DNA of 64,000 bases from Candidatus Kryptonium thompsonii (GTDB lineage: Bacteria > Bacteroidota > Ignavibacteria > Kryptoniales > Kryptoniaceae). The stretch is taken from NCBI GenBank assembly GCA_001442925.1, contig LDXX01000003.1, positions 1 to 64,000 on the forward strand, given 5' to 3'. The notes below the pieces were generated by a model. It searched no databases and was not told the DNA's origin. It saw only the letters and a program-made list of their open reading frames with translations. Positions within the stretch are counted from its first letter, which is position 1; the number at the start of each line of letters is the position of its first letter. Shown here one piece after another: positions 50,148 through 59,314 of the stretch. The position numbers and the translations under genes were made by a program.

Positions 50148-51319
50148 TTTAAAACTTCAAGATAAATTGTTTTAAGATATAAGGTTTCTGGCATTTGAAG
50201 TATCCAGGGATGATCTTCAGGTTGAAAGGTTACATCAATAACTCTTAATTTTTTCCCAATATCATTACTTGCAAATCTAATTGCTTCTTTAAGCATGTTA
50301 AGTGAAACATGGTATGCGCAGGATGAAACCATTAATTTACCGCCGGGTTCAAGCATTTTAAGTGAATTTAAAATTAATTTGTGAAAAGCCCACTTAACGC
50401 CTTCAGCCCCTCTCTTAGTTTTAGTCATCGCCGGTGGATCTATGATAATTAAATCAAATTTTTCGCCTGAGTTTGCTAATGATTCAACAGTTTCAAAAGC
50501 ATCCCCAGTTAGAAAGGTTATTCTATCGCTTAATTTATTTATTTTTGCATTTTCCCTCGCAAGGTCAGTTGCACTTCTATCTGAATCCACACCGATTACG
50601 CTTGCTCCCGCACTTGCGCAGTAAATGCTAAATGCGCCCGAGTAGCAGAAAAGATCTAAAACTTTATCACCTTTGTTTACCATTTCTTTGATCTTTTTTC
50701 TATTATCCCGTTGATCAAGATAAAATCCTGTTTTTTGTCCATAGTGCAGATCAACGAGAAATTTTAAACCGTTTTCCTCAATTTCAACATATCTTGGAAC
50801 ATGTCCATAAAGTTCACCTGACAATGTCTCAAGCCCTTCCTCCTTGCGAGATTCCATATCGCTTCGCTCGTAGATCCCAGAAATTTTCAAAAGGTCTGTT
50901 AAAACAGTTGTAATTTCATGTTTGAAGCTTTCAATGCCGGCGGTTCTAATTTGAAGAACAAGATAATTGTCAAATTTATCCACGATAAGTCCAGGGATTT
51001 CATCCGCCTCAGCATGAATTAAGCGAAGCGCGTTAGATTTGATTTTTAATTTTTTTCTTTTTTCAATTGCCTCTTTTATCCTTCTCTTGAAAAAGTTGGT
51101 ATCTATTTTTTCATTGTCTCGCGTTAGGATTCGGGCAGCTATGTGAGATTTTGGATTAAAGAACGCCTTTCCGAGGAATTCGTTGTCTGAGCTTTTCACA
51201 TTGACAATTTGAACAGGTTCTTTTTTAAGTTTTTCGAAATTTTCAATTTCATCTCTGAAAATCCAGAGATAGAAATTTTTGATCTTTTTTTCTTTGCCTT
51301 TTTTTAGCGTGATTTCCAT
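50144..51319 (-). CDS. rlmI: RlmI-type 23S rRNA (cytosine-C5) methyltransferase
   Basis: SAM-dependent methyltransferase with an N-terminal PUA-like domain (residues 1 to about 75) and a Rossmann domain. VLDLFCYSGAFSIYCASAGA is motif I, GVDSDRSATDLAREN is motif II, IIIDPPAMTKTK is motif IV and VSSCAYHVS contains the Cys near motif VI. The target in the RlmI family is 23S C1962; this is inferred by family. The 391 residues are normal. Confidence 0.9.
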   Translation of the reverse strand: MEITLKKGKEKKIKNFYLWIFRDEIENFEKLKKEPVQIVNVKSSDNEFLGKAFFNPKSHIAARILTRDNEKIDTNFFKRRIKEAIEKRKKLKIKSNALRLIHAEADEIPGLIVDKFDNYLVLQIRTAGIESFKHEITTVLTDLLKISGIYERSDMESRKEEGLETLSGELYGHVPRYVEIEENGLKFLVDLHYGQKTGFYLDQRDNRKKIKEMVNKGDKVLDLFCYSGAFSIYCASAGASVIGVDSDRSATDLARENAKINKLSDRITFLTGDAFETVESLANSGEKFDLIIIDPPAMTKTKRGAEGVKWAFHKLILNSLKMLEPGGKLMVSSCAYHVSLNMLKEAIRFASNDIGKKLRVIDVTFQPEDHPWILQMPETLYLKTIYLEVLK

Positions 51320-51342
51320 AGGTTTAGATGAATTTTTTCAAA

Positions 51343-51374
51343 CTTGATTTTTCGGCGTCGTTTTGATATATTTG
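51343..51374 (+). promoter_or_regulatory. Predicted promoter of tRNA-Pro
   Basis: CTTG at 51343-51346 is followed after 20 bases by TATATTTG at 51367-51374. The tRNA 5' end at 51387 lies about 12 bp downstream. This is the cleanest example of the shared promoter pattern and matches the Bacteroidetes TAnnTTTG element. Confidence 0.65.
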
Positions 51375-51386
51375 TAATTGAAATTT

Positions 51387-51460
51387 CGGGGCGTAGCGCA
51401 GATGGTTAGCGCGCTTGCCTTGGGAGCAAGAGGTCCCCGGTTCGAGTCCGGGCGCCCCGA
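51387..51460 (+). tRNA. tRNA-Pro (anticodon TGG)
   Basis: A complete 74-nt cloverleaf: acceptor CGGGGCG/CGCCCCG, D-arm GCGC/GCGC, anticodon stem CTTGC/GCAAG around loop CTTGGGA (anticodon TGG, G at position 37), T-arm CCCGG/CCGGG with loop TTCGAGT, and discriminator A. The 3' CCA is not encoded. Confidence 0.97.
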
Positions 51461-51466
51461 CTCGAT

Positions 51467-51880
51467 TTAAATTTTCCCCTTTCTTATCAAACTGTCAACT
51501 GATATCCCCTCACCACCTTTGAAGATGAATACAAGCGCTATCAAAAAGTATAAACCAGCAAGTTCAAATCTTAAATCAGTTGTAAGATGCCGATAAATTG
51601 CAACAGCCATTGTGAAGGCAATAAAAAATGCAGAATGTCTCGTGAATAAGCCAATCGCAAGCAAAATTCCACCGATGAATTCAGACGCTGCTGCAGCTAA
51701 AGCAAATAACTCAGGAACCGGAAAACCAATACTTTTTACTGTATTTATAAATCTCCATTCATTTCCGCCGAAGAAATGTCCAACCGCACCTTTAACCTTC
51801 CCAAGCCCATGGAAATACATAAGCATCACTCCTGAAGCAAAGCGAAGTAATGAAACTGCAATAGTTGAGAACTTTGCCAT
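51467..51880 (-). CDS. DoxX-family membrane protein
   Basis: About 137 residues with four hydrophobic segments. RFASGVMLMYFHGLGKV at the start and EFIGGILLAIGLFTRHSAFF are typical of DoxX/MauG-like membrane proteins. The function in this lineage is unknown; some relatives act in thiol or oxidative-stress responses. The frame extends to 51931, but ATG 51880 has AAGGGA just upstream and gives a normal N-terminus. Its 3' end lies 6 bp from the tRNA. Confidence 0.82.
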   Translation of the reverse strand: MAKFSTIAVSLLRFASGVMLMYFHGLGKVKGAVGHFFGGNEWRFINTVKSIGFPVPELFALAAAASEFIGGILLAIGLFTRHSAFFIAFTMAVAIYRHLTTDLRFELAGLYFLIALVFIFKGGEGISVDSLIRKGKI

Positions 51881-51914
51881 TGTATATCCCTTTTTTGATT
51901 TTAAAATAGAATTT

Positions 51915-54269
51915 TCAAAAGAAAATTTCAACTTCGTGCGCCCCTCCGCACCCGCACGATGGTAAAGTCTGCGTTGATAACTTTCGTCCTTCGAACTCTA
52001 TGGAAAATTCACCTGTTTGCTTAAACTTGAACTTATAAATACAATTTCTAAAAACTCTATCAACTGTAACCTCGTTCCAGTTGGCTGGAAAAACTGGTCT
52101 TTCAATACGAATGCCTTCATAATCAGGTCTGATGCCACAGATATATTCATAGAAAGCCTTGAACATCCACGCAGATGAACTTGTAAGCCATGTGAAGGAT
52201 GCTTCTCCAAAATGGGGCGAGTCCTTACCACAAATATATTGTGGATAAACAAACGGTTCAGCTTTATATCTTTTGTCATTCATAAATCTTAAAGGTATAA
52301 GCTTTGAATAAATTTCAAATGCTTTCTCTTTGAACTCATCTTTGAGCATTGATAATGCTATGATTGCCCATGAATTTGCATGAATGAAGAAACTCCCATT
52401 TTCTTTTTCCCCAGCCAAAAACCTTGTTATTATGCCAAGTTTTTCATCGACCTTTGTATATGCTGGATCGAGCAGTAAGAAACCATAAGTTGATTCAAGA
52501 AATTTTATCACAGATTTTAAGCAGTTGATTTTTCTTTCTTTATCGCAGGCATCACTTATAACTGCCCAGACTTGTGGTTCCAAATAAATTTTTCCCTCTT
52601 TTGAAAAATAACTGCCAATTTTTTCGCCATCGTCCGTAATTGCTCTAATGAACCAACCAGCGTTGTCAAGTTTTTTATATTCTTCATAGCAATGTTCATT
52701 GATTGAATCTTTGAGTTTATCTCGCTCAGCTTTATAATCTTCAACATCAATTTTTAAAAACTCATTCAGTTTTATCCATTCATTTAAAGTGTAAAGCAAA
52801 ATCATGCTTGCAAGTGTCGATTCCCCTATATTTTGAATCCCAGCAAAATTTAAGGCGTCATTCCAATCCCCACCTCGCAAGAGAACAAGTCCATGTTTTC
52901 CTCGCAATCCAAGGACGAAGTCAATTGCTTTTTTAAGGTGAAGATAAATGGAATTTTTTTCATCCGAATCGTAATAATTAACCTCATGTTTCAGAATCTC
53001 TAAATCACCTGTTTCTTTAAGATATTCAAACATCGTTATGCAAAGCCACAAGGGATCGTCACTTTGATTTGAAATCTCAGCGTAGTTATCAATTGGGTTG
53101 AAACTATGACATGTGTTCCCATTTTTAAACTGAAATTTGAAAAGATAAATAAGTCGTTCTTTGCAAATTCTATGATTTATCGGCAAAATTCCGAGTATCG
53201 ATTGAAGTGCGTCTCTATAACCGACCAAATCGAATCCAGCTACATAATTGCTTGCTGGATATCTATGCAAATTGAAGCAAATCCAGTTTTGGTATTTGTT
53301 CCAATTATTTACAAAGATATTTACCACATCATCTGGTGTTTGAACTTTAATTCCTTTTTCGATTAGTTCATGTGTGATATACGAAGAAGTTTTTGCGAAA
53401 TCATTTTTCGCAATTTCAATTTTAGCATCAGGCTTTGTCCTTTCGTTTAAAATTCCGAGCGAAATTAAAATTTCCTTTTCCTCTTCATTTTCGATTTCAA
53501 CATCGTGTTGAAATGCAAAAATAGCTTCTCTTCCATTTGCTATTGATTCAAAACACCAACCTTCTTTTACTGCTTGTGGTAGTTCAATGGTTCCATCTCC
53601 GATGAACGCCGACTTCAAAGAATCAAAAGATTCTGGTGGAGGATCAGATGCGAAAAATACAATTTTGTCCCAACTTTTGTTTGCCCTTTCTTTTATTTTA
53701 TCAATCCAAAATGTCTTCGTTGCATATAGAGTTTTATCTTTAACCCAAGTTCTAACGAAAAGTTCGTAGGCATAGGGATCAAGTATTGAAGGGTGCAAAT
53801 TTCCAAGCGAGAGTTCAACGGCTGAAAAAATTTTAAAATGCTTTTTTCGTCCTGATTTATTCTTGATTTTTATAATCCAGTATTCAAGGTCTTTATCGAT
53901 TGGCACAAAATAGGTTATTTCTCCCAAAATTTGCTCTTTCATTGTCTCAATTTTTAAATAACCGATGCCAAAGTGAACCTTCCAAAGGTTAAATTTGTAG
54001 TTTGAGGGTAGGTTTAGGCACCAATTTTCATCTGTTTCGATATCTTTAACATAAACAAAACGCCCAAGTTGAGAATTTACTTTTGGAATCCATTTGATTA
54101 TCGAGTTAAATGTGGGGTGCTCGTGGAAGCTTTGTCCTGTCCCGTTATAAAGGATAAGGGCGCTATATTTGCCGTTTGTCAGTATAATTGACCAGTCGGA
54201 AGGTGGTTTTCCTTCATGAATTATCTCTTTGGTTTCAATGTTTAAAGTTGTTTGCATATGTAGTTGCAA
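51915..54269 (-). CDS. GH94-type glycoside phosphorylase/glycosyltransferase-36 homolog
   Basis: A 784-residue cytoplasmic enzyme of the cellobiose/chitobiose phosphorylase type (GH94). The N-terminal beta-sandwich is followed by an (alpha/alpha)6 barrel with GYRDALQSILGILPI, LLRGGDWNDALNFAG (general-acid Asp region) and SPHFGEASFTWLTSSSAWM. The disaccharide substrate cannot be read from these motifs. The start may be Met 1 (54269) or Met 5 (54257). No sugar transporter is adjacent. DoxX follows on the same strand. Confidence 0.85.
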   Translation of the reverse strand: MQLHMQTTLNIETKEIIHEGKPPSDWSIILTNGKYSALILYNGTGQSFHEHPTFNSIIKWIPKVNSQLGRFVYVKDIETDENWCLNLPSNYKFNLWKVHFGIGYLKIETMKEQILGEITYFVPIDKDLEYWIIKIKNKSGRKKHFKIFSAVELSLGNLHPSILDPYAYELFVRTWVKDKTLYATKTFWIDKIKERANKSWDKIVFFASDPPPESFDSLKSAFIGDGTIELPQAVKEGWCFESIANGREAIFAFQHDVEIENEEEKEILISLGILNERTKPDAKIEIAKNDFAKTSSYITHELIEKGIKVQTPDDVVNIFVNNWNKYQNWICFNLHRYPASNYVAGFDLVGYRDALQSILGILPINHRICKERLIYLFKFQFKNGNTCHSFNPIDNYAEISNQSDDPLWLCITMFEYLKETGDLEILKHEVNYYDSDEKNSIYLHLKKAIDFVLGLRGKHGLVLLRGGDWNDALNFAGIQNIGESTLASMILLYTLNEWIKLNEFLKIDVEDYKAERDKLKDSINEHCYEEYKKLDNAGWFIRAITDDGEKIGSYFSKEGKIYLEPQVWAVISDACDKERKINCLKSVIKFLESTYGFLLLDPAYTKVDEKLGIITRFLAGEKENGSFFIHANSWAIIALSMLKDEFKEKAFEIYSKLIPLRFMNDKRYKAEPFVYPQYICGKDSPHFGEASFTWLTSSSAWMFKAFYEYICGIRPDYEGIRIERPVFPANWNEVTVDRVFRNCIYKFKFKQTGEFSIEFEGRKLSTQTLPSCGCGGAHEVEIFF

Positions 54270-54294
54270 TTTTTTGTGAATATGTTTAAATTGT
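54263..54294 (+). promoter_or_regulatory. Predicted promoter of the five-PAS hybrid kinase
   Basis: GTTG at 54263-54266 is followed after 20 bases by TAAATTGT at 54287-54294. The implied leader to the ATG at 54421 is about 120 nt and includes the hairpin at 54366-54384. Confidence 0.4.
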
Positions 54295-54365
54295 GCTTAG
54301 GAGAAAGTTATTTAAAGTAGGTTAAATTTTGAAAATTTTTCATTTCGACATTTTAAATCTATTTA

Positions 54366-54384
54366 CCCCATCGTCTTGATGGGG
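54366..54384 (+). other. Perfect hairpin in the leader of the five-PAS kinase
   Basis: CCCCATC (54366-54372) pairs with GATGGGG (54378-54384) around a five-base loop. No T-run follows on the plus strand, so it is not a usual terminator. It could be an operator or RNA structure in the leader. Confidence 0.5.
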
Positions 54385-54420
54385 AATTTAAGCTGAAAAC
54401 AAAATTTTATTGTGTAAGCC

Positions 54421-57400
54421 ATGGAACTTGGAATCGGCATGGCGGGGAAGAGGCATTCAAATGTGGTTATAATCCTTATGAATGTTGTATTGACCGTTTT
54501 GATTTCAGATTTTATAGCATTTGTAATTGAGTGGATTCGCGGGGGGAAATTAGAGGTTCTTTCTTTTTTTATTGTACCTACTATTACTGGCATAGTTCTC
54601 GGGATTTTGTTTTCGTTGGGTCGGATTTCAATTGAGAAAAAAATCATGGAAACTGAAAAGTTTTGGGAAAACATTTTTCATTCTTCCGTTAGCGGGATAA
54701 TTCTAACTGATTTAAGTGGTAAAATAAAATATGCCAACGATTACGCTCTTAACTTCCATGGTTACACTCTCGATGAGATAAAAGAGTTTTATATTTTTGA
54801 TCTTGTCGTTCCAGATTTCATAGAGGTGGTTAGGGAATATATAAGAAACATAATTGAAGGGAAGGAACACGAGGCTTTTGAAGTTGGGTTTTTAACGAAG
54901 ACTGGGGGGATAAGATACGCAGAGTTAAATGGAAACTTAATAAAGTATGGTCCTATTAAGTTAATTCAGTTTGTTGAAATTGACACCACTGAGAAAAGAA
55001 GATTTGAGGATGAGCTAATTCAAGCTGAACGAAAATACAGGGATCTTTTTGAAAATGCTGTTATCGGGGTATATAGATCAACTCCAGATGGTAAAATAAT
55101 TGATGTAAATCCAGCATTTGTAAGGATCTTCGGGGCAAAAAATAAATACGAGATATTGCAGAGAAACGCTTCTGAGTTTTATGTAAATCCAGAGGACAGG
55201 CTTAAGTTTGTTCGAGCTTTTGAAATTACTGATATGGTATCAAATTATGAAAATAGGTTAAAACGCCTTGATGGCAAGGAAATATATGTTCGCGAACATG
55301 TAAGGGCTGTTAAGGATGCTGTGGGCAATGTTCTTTACTATGAAGGCATGATAGAAGACATCAGTGAACAAAAGATGTGGGAGGAAAAACTTAAGGAATC
55401 TGAAGAGAAATATAGAACCCTTGTTGAAAGTTCGCTTGTAGGGACATATATTTTCCAAGATGGCAAATTTAAATTCGTAAGTGGTCAGCTTGTATCGATT
55501 TTAGGTTTTAGCAAAGATGAAATACTTGACACAAGATCCATTTTTGAGTTTGTTCATCCCGATGATAGGCAGAAAGTATTTGAGATGTTCGCTTCAAATT
55601 TGAAGGGAGATATTTCCAGCGGTAGTTTTTCTTTCAGAGTTATGAAGAAAAATGGTGAAATTGCGTGGGTTGAAGTTTTTAACAATCCCATAATTTATGA
55701 GGGTAAGCCTGCACTCCTTGGAACAATGCTTGATATAACAGATAAAATTAAAGCTGAACAAAGAGATAAACTTTTATCAAATCTTCTGCTTAATTTAAAT
55801 GATGCTGTTGTTATAACCGATGAACAAGCGACTATACTTGAAGTCAATGACGCCTTTTGTAGAATAACCGGTTATTCGAAGGATGAGGTGATTGGTGAAA
55901 ATCCGAGGATTTTGAAGTCTGGCCTTCATGATGAGGAATTTTATAGAAACATGTGGGATTCAATTTTAACAAAAGGGCATTGGTCAGGTGAAATAATTAA
56001 TAAGCGGAAAAATGGGGAGCTTTATTTTGCTTTCCTTTCAATTTCATCTATTAAAGATGAGTTGCACGGAGTTACATATTACCTTGGGATTCAGTCAGAC
56101 ATAACTGAGAGGAAAAAGATAGAAGAACAGATCAGATATCAAGCCAATTTAATTGAAAATGTTAACGATGCGATAATTGCTGCTGATTTGAATTTTAGAA
56201 TAACATCATGGAATAAGGCAGCTGAGAAGATGTATGGATATAAAGCGGAAGAGGTCATTGGAAAGGAAATAAGCGAAGTTATTCCAGCTGAATTTCCAGG
56301 TCTATCAAGGGAAGAGATTAGAAGGATACTTTGGGAAAAAGGCTTTTGGAACGGGGAGGCAATACATTACAATAGGTTTGGTGAAAAAATATATGTGAGC
56401 AGTTCACTTTCGGTCGTTAGGGATTCCCGTGGAAATCTAATCGGGACTGTTGGCATAAATCGTGATATAACGGAGCAGAAGAAAGCAGAGGAAAAGTTAA
56501 AGTTATACGCCGAACAACTTGAAATTGCAAATGCACAACTTCAAGAATTGAACAGGCTCAAGAGTGAATTTCTTGCGAATACTTCGCATGAGTTGAGAAC
56601 CCCTTTGAACTCAATTATTGGTTTCTTGAACTTGATAAAAGAGGGATTGTATGAAAATAATGAAGAGATGATGAAATTTATAGACAATGCTTTGATGAGT
56701 GCGAAACATCTTTTGAATATCATAAATGATATACTTGACATTGCGAAAATTGAAGCTGGCAAGCTTGAACTCAACATAGAGGATGTTGAAGTGTCGGAAC
56801 TTCTTTATGAGGTTTGGACATTGTCCCATGTTCAGGCGGAGCAGAAAAAGCTCGAATATAAATTTATTTATCCCGATAGAAAAGTTTTTATAAGGGGGGA
56901 TAGAAACAGATTGAAGCAAGTTTTGTTAAATCTTATTGGGAATGCGATAAAATTTACACACAGAGGTGGGATAACTGTTAAGGCGGAGGTTTTTGAGGAT
57001 AAGGGTTTTTGTCAATTTACAGTTATTGATACCGGCATCGGAATACCAAAGGAGAAACAAGCTAAGCTTTTCCAAAAGTTTGTTCAGGCTGATGGAACAA
57101 CAACAAGAAAATATGGAGGCACAGGGCTTGGACTTGCGATTACAAAAAGTTTGGTTGAACTTATGGGTGGAGTTGTTGAACTTTACAGCGAGGGTGAGGG
57201 TAAGGGCACAACTGTAGTATTTACAATTCCGCTCTCTGAAACTACATATGATGAAAATTTTGAAGTTGAAGCAGGAAAGGTTTATGGCGATTCAGGCTTA
57301 TTAATACTTGTTGTTGATGATGATAAAAAGTTTGCTGATTTTTTGAGATCATTTCTTGTTAAAAACTCCTTCAGGTTTGTCTGGGCGAGCAATGCTGAAG

Positions 57401-58071
57401 ATGGATGGAACTATATTTTAAATCTTAAACCTGATGTTTTGATCCTTGATTATGCAATTCCACATAAGGCATCAGCTGAAGTGAAAAATGGTTTTGATCT
57501 TTTTTTGAAAGTGCGTGAGACCCCGGAGGTTAGAGACATTCCAATTATAATTTTGACGGGCCATCTGCAGAAAGTTAAGGAACTTTTAAATCTTTCATTT
57601 GTTAACTTTCATCCAAATGTTATTGAAAAGCCGGTTGATCCAGCTTATCTTTTGAACCTTTTGAAACAGTTTGTAAAAGAAAAGGATGAAATTAACATCC
57701 TGCTTGCGGATGATGATGTAAATGTTAAACTTTATTTACAAAAAATTCTGCCTGATGGATATAAGATCGACTATGCGAGCAATGGTAAAGAAGCCATTGA
57801 AAAAATCAAGGTGAATAATTACGATATACTTTTACTCGATTTAATGATGCCCGAGTTAAATGGATATGATGTGATAAAAGAATTAAGGTTGAATAAGCTG
57901 GCTCCGAATCTACCGATTCTTGTAGTGACCAATTATCCCGAGCCAACGACTGAAGAAGAAAGAGAACTTCTTTCAAAAAGCCTAGGCATCATCGTTTTTG
58001 ACAAAAGTGAGCTTAATTTGAATCCCGATAGGTTAATAGATTTGATAAACAAACAACTTAAAACAAAGTAG
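54421..58071 (+). CDS. Five-PAS hybrid histidine kinase with two C-terminal receivers
   Basis: A 1,216-residue hybrid kinase. Two TM helices (about 14-38 and 45-68) are followed by five PAS domains (starting near FWENIFHSS, YRDLFENAV, YRTLVESSL, NLLLNLNDAV and NLIENVNDAI). The H-box is SHELRTP (H723). The HATPase domain has NLIGNAIKFTHRG, DTGIGIPKEK and GGTGLGLAITKS. Receiver 1 has D1010 in LILDYAIP and receiver 2 has D1140 in LLLDLMMPE. The periplasmic loop is very short, so sensing is probably by the PAS domains. A later ATG at 54439 is an alternative start. It opens a signalling cluster of five genes. Confidence 0.92.
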   Translation: MELGIGMAGKRHSNVVIILMNVVLTVLISDFIAFVIEWIRGGKLEVLSFFIVPTITGIVLGILFSLGRISIEKKIMETEKFWENIFHSSVSGIILTDLSGKIKYANDYALNFHGYTLDEIKEFYIFDLVVPDFIEVVREYIRNIIEGKEHEAFEVGFLTKTGGIRYAELNGNLIKYGPIKLIQFVEIDTTEKRRFEDELIQAERKYRDLFENAVIGVYRSTPDGKIIDVNPAFVRIFGAKNKYEILQRNASEFYVNPEDRLKFVRAFEITDMVSNYENRLKRLDGKEIYVREHVRAVKDAVGNVLYYEGMIEDISEQKMWEEKLKESEEKYRTLVESSLVGTYIFQDGKFKFVSGQLVSILGFSKDEILDTRSIFEFVHPDDRQKVFEMFASNLKGDISSGSFSFRVMKKNGEIAWVEVFNNPIIYEGKPALLGTMLDITDKIKAEQRDKLLSNLLLNLNDAVVITDEQATILEVNDAFCRITGYSKDEVIGENPRILKSGLHDEEFYRNMWDSILTKGHWSGEIINKRKNGELYFAFLSISSIKDELHGVTYYLGIQSDITERKKIEEQIRYQANLIENVNDAIIAADLNFRITSWNKAAEKMYGYKAEEVIGKEISEVIPAEFPGLSREEIRRILWEKGFWNGEAIHYNRFGEKIYVSSSLSVVRDSRGNLIGTVGINRDITEQKKAEEKLKLYAEQLEIANAQLQELNRLKSEFLANTSHELRTPLNSIIGFLNLIKEGLYENNEEMMKFIDNALMSAKHLLNIINDILDIAKIEAGKLELNIEDVEVSELLYEVWTLSHVQAEQKKLEYKFIYPDRKVFIRGDRNRLKQVLLNLIGNAIKFTHRGGITVKAEVFEDKGFCQFTVIDTGIGIPKEKQAKLFQKFVQADGTTTRKYGGTGLGLAITKSLVELMGGVVELYSEGEGKGTTVVFTIPLSETTYDENFEVEAGKVYGDSGLLILVVDDDKKFADFLRSFLVKNSFRFVWASNAEDGWNYILNLKPDVLILDYAIPHKASAEVKNGFDLFLKVRETPEVRDIPIIILTGHLQKVKELLNLSFVNFHPNVIEKPVDPAYLLNLLKQFVKEKDEINILLADDDVNVKLYLQKILPDGYKIDYASNGKEAIEKIKVNNYDILLLDLMMPELNGYDVIKELRLNKLAPNLPILVVTNYPEPTTEEERELLSKSLGIIVFDKSELNLNPDRLIDLINKQLKTK

Positions 58072-58080
58072 AATAAGGCG

Positions 58081-58479
58081 ATGGTCCATGTCCTTGTTGT
58101 TGAGGATGATGCTATGACGGCGCAATTGTTTAAAATAATTTTGGAAAGAAAGGGTGGTTTTAAAGTGACGGTTACAGACAACGGAGAAGAGATAATAAAC
58201 CTTTTAAACTCCGGTGACGTTAATTTAATCATAATGGATGTCTCACTTCCGGGCACATTTGTAAACGGGGTTCAAGTTGATGGGTTAAAACTTTCAAGGA
58301 TGATAAAGGAAAATGAAATTACATCAAAAATTCCAATTATACTTGCAACTGCACATGCCATGCGTGGTGATGCCGAAAGGTTCCTTGAAGAAAGTAAAGC
58401 GGATGACTATATTCCCAAACCCATTGTAGATCATAATTTGCTAATTGAAAAAGTTAAGAAATATCTACAAAATGAGTGA
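58081..58479 (+). CDS. Single-domain response regulator (receiver only)
   Basis: A 132-residue receiver. VLVVEDDAMTAQLF gives the acidic pair, IIMDVSLPGTF the phospho-acceptor Asp and YIPKPIVDHN the conserved Lys. There is no output domain, so it probably shuttles phosphate or docks with a partner. It starts nine bases after the hybrid kinase stop and overlaps the next gene by 8 bp (ATGAGTGA). Confidence 0.93.
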   Translation: MVHVLVVEDDAMTAQLFKIILERKGGFKVTVTDNGEEIINLLNSGDVNLIIMDVSLPGTFVNGVQVDGLKLSRMIKENEITSKIPIILATAHAMRGDAERFLEESKADDYIPKPIVDHNLLIEKVKKYLQNE

Positions 58480-59143
58480 AGAGATAAAAAAGGGAAAAAT
58501 TTTAATTGTTGAGGATGATCAAAACTATGCAAAGATTTTGGAAAGGGTTTTAACAAAAAATGGGTATGATGTTAAAATTTCAAATGACGGCATTGATGGC
58601 TTTAAGCAAATGCTTGAACTGAAACCAGATATAGCAATAATTGATTGGATGATGCCTGGGATGAGTGGAATTGAGCTTGTGAGTAAAATTAAGGCACATC
58701 AAGAATTAAAGTTTTGCTATGTTATAATGCTTACAGCAAGAGTTGAAACAGAGGATAAAATAACGGGTCTTGAAGCAGGAGCAGATGATTTCATAACGAA
58801 ACCAGTTGATTTTAATGAGCTTATAGCAAGGGTGAGAGTTGGGTTTAGAATAAGAGCTCTTCAATCTGAAGTAGCAGAACTTGAACATGAGGTTGCACTT
58901 CTTGAAATGGCAAGGACACTTGGACACGAAATTAATAACCCACTTAATATAATTTACCTTGCCCTTGAGCTTATAAATCGCTCATTAAAGGATAACGACA
59001 TCGACAAAGTTCGGGAAAACTTAACTCGAATTTTTCAGGCTTCCGAAAGAATAAAAGAAATCGTAAATAAGCTTATCACACTCAAGAAACCCGCCTTTAA
59101 GGATTATATAAACGGCAAGCGAATGCTTGACTTAGACAAATAA
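58472..59143 (+). CDS. Response regulator joined to a HisKA-like dimerisation domain without ATPase
   Basis: About 223 residues. The receiver has LIVEDDQNYAKILE, AIIDWMMPGMSG and ITKPVDFNELIARV. A short coiled coil leads to an H-box-like ARTLGHEINNPLNIIYLAL (H152) and a second helix, then the chain ends. No N-, G1- or G2-box follows, so it cannot be an autonomous kinase. It could be a phosphotransfer protein. Translation is coupled to the preceding receiver. Confidence 0.9.
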   Translation: MSEEIKKGKILIVEDDQNYAKILERVLTKNGYDVKISNDGIDGFKQMLELKPDIAIIDWMMPGMSGIELVSKIKAHQELKFCYVIMLTARVETEDKITGLEAGADDFITKPVDFNELIARVRVGFRIRALQSEVAELEHEVALLEMARTLGHEINNPLNIIYLALELINRSLKDNDIDKVRENLTRIFQASERIKEIVNKLITLKKPAFKDYINGKRMLDLDK

Positions 59144-59149
59144 AAACCC

Positions 59150-59182
59150 TTACAAAATTTCTCAGCTTTTTTGTAATTTTTA
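59150..59182 (+). terminator. Probable AT-rich intrinsic terminator
   Basis: TTACAAAA (59150-59157) pairs with TTTTGTAA (59169-59176), followed by TTTTTA. It lies 6 bp after the receiver-HisKA stop and separates it from the sigma-54 promoter downstream. Confidence 0.6.
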
Positions 59183-59257
59183 CCAAGCCTGAATTGGGGG
59201 GCAGTAAAAACTCTTATTAATCAATAAAAATTCAAACTTTATAAGTCAACTTTTACC

Positions 59258-59272
59258 TGGCACAATAGTTGC
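59258..59272 (+). promoter_or_regulatory. Near-consensus sigma-54 promoter
   Basis: TGGCAC-aatag-TTGC has the -24 GG and -12 GC elements with the required spacing and matches the sigma-54 consensus at all invariant bases. Transcription would start about 12 bp downstream, near 59284, leaving a short leader to the ATG at 59315. Activation would need an enhancer-binding protein encoded outside this window. Confidence 0.75.
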
Positions 59273-59314
59273 GGTTTTTAAATTGTAGATTTGTAAACTT
59301 AAAAATTTTTTGCC

